IMG/VR virus record: IMGVR_UViG_3300042338_000041
Coordinates: 1-45,916 of that record
Length of the DNA stretch: 45,916 bases
Source of the DNA: a virus
Reading direction: 5' to 3' (one strand)
Made by a program: the position numbers and the translations under genes. Positions 42,835-45,916 of the stretch are shown here, piece by piece. Each line of letters begins with the position of its first letter. Positions within the stretch are counted from its first letter, which is position 1. The notes under the pieces were generated by a model. That model was given only the letters and a program-made list of their open reading frames with translations. It had not been told where the DNA came from and searched no databases.

Positions 42835-43180
42835 TTATAATTAATCCTTCTTCATTAGAATAAACTATTCGATCAAACACATGGGAACACCAAGGCATAC
42901 AGAACTTGCATGGCCTAGCCATTCCTAATCTACCTGTCTTACTAAACCTAAAGTTATAAAGAACCATCTTATCGTGTGGTGTCTTTATCTTTCGGAAAGC
43001 ATCCAACTCAGAGTGAAGATATGGATACATGTACCCATACTCAGCAGTCTTAGGATGAGTCTTCCAATTGTTAGTACCCAGAGCAAGCAGCCTATTCTTT
43101 CTAACGATCAACGATATATGCGCCCTGTCTCTATCGACAGTCGATGCAATATGTTTAGCTAGATCAATCCACTGTTCCAT
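42821..43180 (-). CDS. Cytidine/dCMP deaminase-like protein, 119 aa
   Basis: I choose the ATG at 43180, which has AAGG seven bases upstream and overlaps ThyX by 17 bases. The product has HSELDAF (His56, Glu58) and PCKFCMPW (Cys91, Cys94), the zinc-binding and catalytic pattern of the cytidine deaminase fold (H-x-E...P-C-x-x-C). In nucleotide pathways dCMP deaminase makes dUMP, the substrate of ThyX encoded just upstream. At 119 residues it is shorter than T4 dCMP deaminase (193), so substrate could also be a free nucleoside, a base or a nucleic acid. Confidence 0.75.
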   Translation of the reverse strand: MEQWIDLAKHIASTVDRDRAHISLIVRKNRLLALGTNNWKTHPKTAEYGYMYPYLHSELDAFRKIKTPHDKMVLYNFRFSKTGRLGMARPCKFCMPWCSHVFDRIVYSNEEGLIINDRP

Positions 43181-43820
43181 TAAGAGCCTTCCAAGACATT
43201 GGGAACGCCTGAGCACATGCATCATCAAGACACATGGCAACCTGTCGGCATTCATTCTGAGCATGAGCATCGAGCCGTAGCTGGCACACACGGGCAAAGC
43301 CGTACAGAGAACCAGTCCAGTACCACTCTGTCATCATAGACTGAGGAAGCACAGCACGGGCTTGCTCTGGGCATACGCCATAAGAAAGCATTAACTCGTA
43401 GGTCTGCCAAATATAAAGCATAGCGTCTTCATAGAATTCCTGTACTTCAATATGATCCTGTACTAAATCATCAGATGAGCCTTGCTTTTTATTTTCAGCA
43501 CGACCTCTCCAATTACGCTTTGGATTCCAGAAAGTAGGATCGCAATCAACATAACGGCGACTCACTTCATTCCAAGCAAACCCAACCTGATGCTTCTGCA
43601 ACTGTCGGGCAACAAAGATAGGAGCCTTGATTCTAAATTGTAGAGTACAATGAGCGAAAGGACTCCAGTGATTATGCTTTGCCAAGTACTTGATAAGCTT
43701 ACTATTCTGCTCTTCTGTGTAGTTAGCAGCTTCTTTGCTGAACGACACTCTAGCAGCATCGACAACCGTGTTGTCTGTTCCCATCTTGTCGATCAACTCA
43801 ACTGAAATATTTTCGTACAT
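43164..43820 (-). CDS. thyX: Flavin-dependent thymidylate synthase
   Basis: A 218-residue product, usual length for ThyX. Early HWSPFAHCTLQF (from His51) and the signature region RQLQKHQVGFAWNEVSRRY (residues 72-90) are diagnostic. The canonical R-H-R-x7-S is here K-H-Q-x8-S (Lys76, His77, Gln78, Ser87), a variant I associate with phage ThyX proteins. The enzyme methylates dUMP to dTMP using FAD, NADPH and methylene-tetrahydrofolate. The ATG has AAGGAG upstream and follows a terminator, so this gene probably starts a transcription segment. Confidence 0.92.
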   Translation of the reverse strand: MYENISVELIDKMGTDNTVVDAARVSFSKEAANYTEEQNSKLIKYLAKHNHWSPFAHCTLQFRIKAPIFVARQLQKHQVGFAWNEVSRRYVDCDPTFWNPKRNWRGRAENKKQGSSDDLVQDHIEVQEFYEDAMLYIWQTYELMLSYGVCPEQARAVLPQSMMTEWYWTGSLYGFARVCQLRLDAHAQNECRQVAMCLDDACAQAFPMSWKALNGTVD

Positions 43821-43832
43821 GATTCTCCTTTT

Positions 43833-43864
43833 GAAAAAAGGAAAGGGGATTTCTCCCCTCTCCC
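43833..43864 (-). terminator. Rho-independent terminator after the resolvase gene
   Basis: One base after the RusA-like stop codon, GGGAGAGGGGA can pair with TCCCCTTTCCT across a GAAA tetraloop (11 pairs with two G-T), followed on the minus strand by a T run (plus-strand A run at 43834-43839). A clear intrinsic terminator separating SSB/resolvase from the ThyX-led genes. Confidence 0.85.
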
Positions 43865-43865
43865 T

Positions 43866-44237
43866 TTAGTTAGATACTTCTAATGTGAAGTAACCATCTT
43901 CACCTTTATTAGCCCACTGTTTAGATACATAGAGTGATGTGATCTGAGAGTCATCCTTCCAGATTTTAGTATTCATTGTATCCAGAACAGCCTTAGCAAA
44001 GTTGTCTATGTCTGCCTTTGGCCATCCTCTTTCAGTAGACTTTGGTTGCTTTACATACAGTTCTATTGTTACTGATAGCTCACCCTCAAGGGCTTGCCAA
44101 CTAGTACCAATAGTATCCCATACAATTTCAGAAGCTTTCTCTCTGAACTCTTTGTATGTGCCTGTATAGTATGCACCCCATTTACCAACCCGTGGTCTTG
44201 AAGCAGCCACGGGATTGATATTAAACTTCCAGTTCAA
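43866..44237 (-). CDS. RusA-type Holliday junction endonuclease
   Basis: A 123-residue product, typical of RusA (120). The N-terminus has NPVAASRPRVGKWG, and the active-site region is KADIDNFAKAVLDTMNTKIW followed by KDDSQI, with Asp76, Asp78, Asp86 and Asp95/96 as metal ligands. RusA cuts four-way junctions during recombination and concatemer processing, a role T7 fills with gp3. No ATG exists near the N-terminus; the best start is a TTG directly after the SSB stop codon in the same frame, so a starting ribosome may simply reinitiate there. No good ribosome site is seen for it. Confidence 0.9.
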   Translation of the reverse strand: MNWKFNINPVAASRPRVGKWGAYYTGTYKEFREKASEIVWDTIGTSWQALEGELSVTIELYVKQPKSTERGWPKADIDNFAKAVLDTMNTKIWKDDSQITSLYVSKQWANKGEDGYFTLEVSN

Positions 44238-44774
44238 TTAGAATGGAAGGTCTTCGTCCTCAGTCTCTTCAACTTCGGGCGCAGACTTTGGGGTTGCTGC
44301 GCCAACAAACCCACCATCGACAGCACTAAAGCCACCGCCAGTAGATCCGGTCATGTTGTTGGCATTCTTCTCTACGATCTGGATACCATTAAGGTAAACA
44401 GACAGACTGTTATCACGGGCGACAACAGCAGGGGCAAGCTTCAGTCGAACCTTGTCACCGCCAAATGGAACCGCATCAGTTTCCTGTGCAGCAGAGTCAA
44501 CGCAAGGGAACTTACCCTGCTCTACATAGACACGGCTCTTAGCCTTGAGTGTCTTGACTCCATCCTTCTCCATGATACCATTGATCTTCTTAGCACCAGA
44601 CTGCTTGAGCAACTCAGCGAGTTTCTTCTCAAGAGTCTTGTCCAGAAGAATCGTAATGTTATGATTAGCAGAAGCCTCACCAAAAGCCGTGTCTGGCTTA
44701 AGGAGATTGCTCCACTTAACTTCAGAAACCTCAGTCACAAACTGAGGCATCTTCTTCATCTTCTTATTAACCAT
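44238..44774 (-). CDS. Single-stranded DNA-binding protein (T7 gp2.5 / DUF2815-like)
   Basis: A 178-residue OB-fold-type protein with a central beta-rich core and an acidic C-terminal tail ending EVEETEDEDLPF. An acidic tail closing with Phe is the hallmark of gp2.5-like SSBs, where it contacts polymerase and primase-helicase. Pattern and length agree with the DUF2815 family. The ATG has AAGGA upstream. The gene ends in TAA followed at once, in frame, by the resolvase TTG start. Confidence 0.85.
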   Translation of the reverse strand: MVNKKMKKMPQFVTEVSEVKWSNLLKPDTAFGEASANHNITILLDKTLEKKLAELLKQSGAKKINGIMEKDGVKTLKAKSRVYVEQGKFPCVDSAAQETDAVPFGGDKVRLKLAPAVVARDNSLSVYLNGIQIVEKNANNMTGSTGGGFSAVDGGFVGAATPKSAPEVEETEDEDLPF

Positions 44775-44976
44775 TAGTGGTCTTATCCTTATTCATTTCG
44801 CCAGTGATTTGATTCACTTGCATGTTCAGGTCGTTAACAATAGCACTCAGACCAGACGCAAGTCCGCTGAGATACGCAACTACGCTATCACTACGGATAG
44901 CAGGAACCATTTCCTGTGCGGGAGTGGTGGTAGCTTCAGTAACAACGCCATCAACCATTTCAGTTTCAGTATTCAT
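44767..44976 (-). CDS. Small hypothetical protein, 69 aa
   Basis: I choose the ATG at 44976 (MNTETEMVDGVVTEATTT...), which has AAGGAG eleven bases upstream; a longer frame to 45021 would have no ribosome site. Thr/Val-rich N-terminus, then an amphipathic helical half (YLSGLASGLSAIVNDLNMQV). It overlaps the SSB gene by eight bases. Function unknown. Confidence 0.7.
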   Translation of the reverse strand: MNTETEMVDGVVTEATTTPAQEMVPAIRSDSVVAYLSGLASGLSAIVNDLNMQVNQITGEMNKDKTTNG

Positions 44977-44995
44977 AATTTCTTTTCTCCTTTCT

Positions 44996-45010
44996 GATAT
45001 ACAGTATATC
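44996..45010. promoter_or_regulatory. Palindrome in the leader of the SSB operon
   Basis: GATATACAGTATATC is a perfect seven-base inverted repeat around one base. It lies in the 58-base gap upstream of the 69-residue gene and SSB, beside a short AGCCC/GGGCT inverted repeat (about 45011-45029). It could be an operator or AT-rich promoter element; only the symmetry is seen. Confidence 0.35.
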
Positions 45011-45034
45011 TGTAGCCCCAACCATAGGGCTTAT

Positions 45035-45691
45035 TTAAAGACTCATCATTTCAATATAGGGCTTGCCATCAACGACAACGCCACAACTAATTACGGGCTT
45101 CTTAATATGGTCTTCGCCATACTTCATAGCAAGGTGCTTGCGATCAACACCACATCCAACATTCATTCCAAAGAGCGAATGCATTGGGCTAACTTGCCAG
45201 TTAATTCCGGCGCAAGAATGGTGATGACCAGCAACCACAGAAATACCCATACTTTTAGCAGTGTTGAAAGCAGGGTATAGACCGCCACCCCCAATACCAT
45301 GATAATAAAACACATTATCAACAGTGTGGTTCTTAACCCAGTGCCAACTTGTATTATAAATTTCATTGAAGCTCCTGATATAAAAGTCTGGAATACCAGC
45401 ATCACCTGCTAGTCGGCGCACTCTATCATCATGGTTACCAACAGTAACAATCATGTTCTTGAATGAAGCCTTCCATTCTTTAATGCATTCCATTGCTTGC
45501 TTGTATTCCGACACAGCACCGGGATGATCCGGGTGCTTAGTATGGAATGAGATACAATGGTGGTCGATCACATCGCCAATATGAATAACCTTGTCACACT
45601 TGTATTCCTTCTTGACATCCTTCACAAACTGAAGGTATCCATCTAGAACTGCGGGGAAGTGTGTATCCCCGATAATTAAAACTCTACTCAC
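45035..45691 (-). CDS. Metallophosphoesterase (calcineurin-like)
   Basis: A 218-residue enzyme with all signature blocks of the calcineurin-like fold: GDTH (Asp9, His11), IGDVIDHH, GNHD, a later His in YHGIGG, and AGHHH near residue 160. The two-metal site cleaves phosphomono- or diesters; relatives in phages act as nucleases or phosphatases. The substrate is not fixed by the sequence. The start is a GTG with GAGGAGG eight bases upstream, overlapping the previous stop as GTGA. Confidence 0.88.
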   Translation of the reverse strand: MSRVLIIGDTHFPAVLDGYLQFVKDVKKEYKCDKVIHIGDVIDHHCISFHTKHPDHPGAVSEYKQAMECIKEWKASFKNMIVTVGNHDDRVRRLAGDAGIPDFYIRSFNEIYNTSWHWVKNHTVDNVFYYHGIGGGGLYPAFNTAKSMGISVVAGHHHSCAGINWQVSPMHSLFGMNVGCGVDRKHLAMKYGEDHIKKPVISCGVVVDGKPYIEMMSL

Positions 45692-45909
45692 TTGCTGTCC
45701 TCCTCAAAGCAATCCCATCCACGCCGCTGCGCTTCTCTGCGCGCATCCGCCATCGTTGGCAGATGGTTGGCCTCGTTCCTGCATACTTCCCGCCTCGCCT
45801 CGTCGCGCTCGGCGGTGATGGTTGCGTTCTCCTGCCGCAGTCGCTTGTTTTCCTGCCATGCCTTTTCGAGCATCGAAACTGCCTCGGTCGGAGTCATCTC
45901 TACGATCAC
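45688..45909 (-). CDS. Small helical protein, 73 aa, GC-rich
   Basis: The product is helical (ENKRLRQENATITAERDEAR) with a C-terminal QRRGWDCFEEDSK. Its DNA is markedly GC-rich (65% in 45721-45780, against about 40% nearby), so it may have come from elsewhere. The start could be the GTG at 45909, with AGGAG only two bases away, or the ATG at 45897; neither is ideal. The RDEARRE...RGW pattern recurs at 42673-42834. Function unknown. Confidence 0.6.
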   Translation of the reverse strand: MIVEMTPTEAVSMLEKAWQENKRLRQENATITAERDEARREVCRNEANHLPTMADARREAQRRGWDCFEEDSK

Positions 45910-45916
45910 TTCTCCT

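Noticed and set aside
1-45916. tRNA genes, CRISPR arrays, integrase, phage RNA polymerase
   Set aside because: None seen. A T7-type RNA polymerase may lie outside the window, so its absence from the phage cannot be claimed.

Overview
The window is most of the genome of a lytic, T7-like short-tailed phage (podovirus). Every supported gene lies on the minus strand, so it reads from high to low coordinates. Genes are packed with 1-17 base overlaps, many of the TAATG or ATGA type. No integrase, repressor, tRNA, rRNA, CRISPR array or insertion sequence is visible. The gene content (adenosylcobalamin-dependent ribonucleotide reductase, ThyX, family A DNA polymerase, T7-type head and tail proteins, no RNA polymerase in view) resembles marine podoviruses such as the SIO1-like cobaviruses. 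That placement is an inference from gene content. Most of the window is AT-rich; two patches (27481-29170 and 45688-45909) are clearly GC-rich.

Replication and nucleotide region, about 45.9 to 33.9 kb, in transcription order: a small GC-rich ORF, a metallophosphoesterase, a single-strand DNA-binding protein, a RusA-type resolvase, a terminator, ThyX, a deaminase-like protein, four small ORFs, primase-helicase, DNA polymerase, a DUF4406-type protein, a possible permuted papain-fold protein, dNMP kinase, a 5'-3' exonuclease, dUTPase and ribonucleotide reductase. The reductase makes dNTPs, the dUTPase and possibly the deaminase supply dUMP, ThyX makes dTMP, and the kinase returns monophosphates towards triphosphates. 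The polymerase, primase-helicase, SSB, exonuclease and resolvase form a near-complete T7-style replisome and recombination set.

Head and tail region, about 33.9 to 16.4 kb: small coiled-coil and hypothetical genes, the portal, a chain of tiny Lys-rich proteins, a probable surface protein, a GC-rich head spike/fibre, two more tiny basic proteins, scaffold, major capsid protein, a strong terminator, two tail tubular proteins and a 1428-residue tail fibre.

Lysis, packaging and ejection region, about 16.4 kb to base 1: three small membrane or lipoprotein genes, the small terminase subunit, a terminator, the large terminase subunit, a sulfotransferase-like gene, a gp14-like internal virion protein, and three large unrecognised proteins. 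The last is still open at the window edge (at least 2312 residues). It carries a HEIGH zinc-protease motif and two motifs typical of phage 'large polyvalent proteins'. This giant gene, in the position of the ejected internal virion proteins, is the most interesting object in the window.
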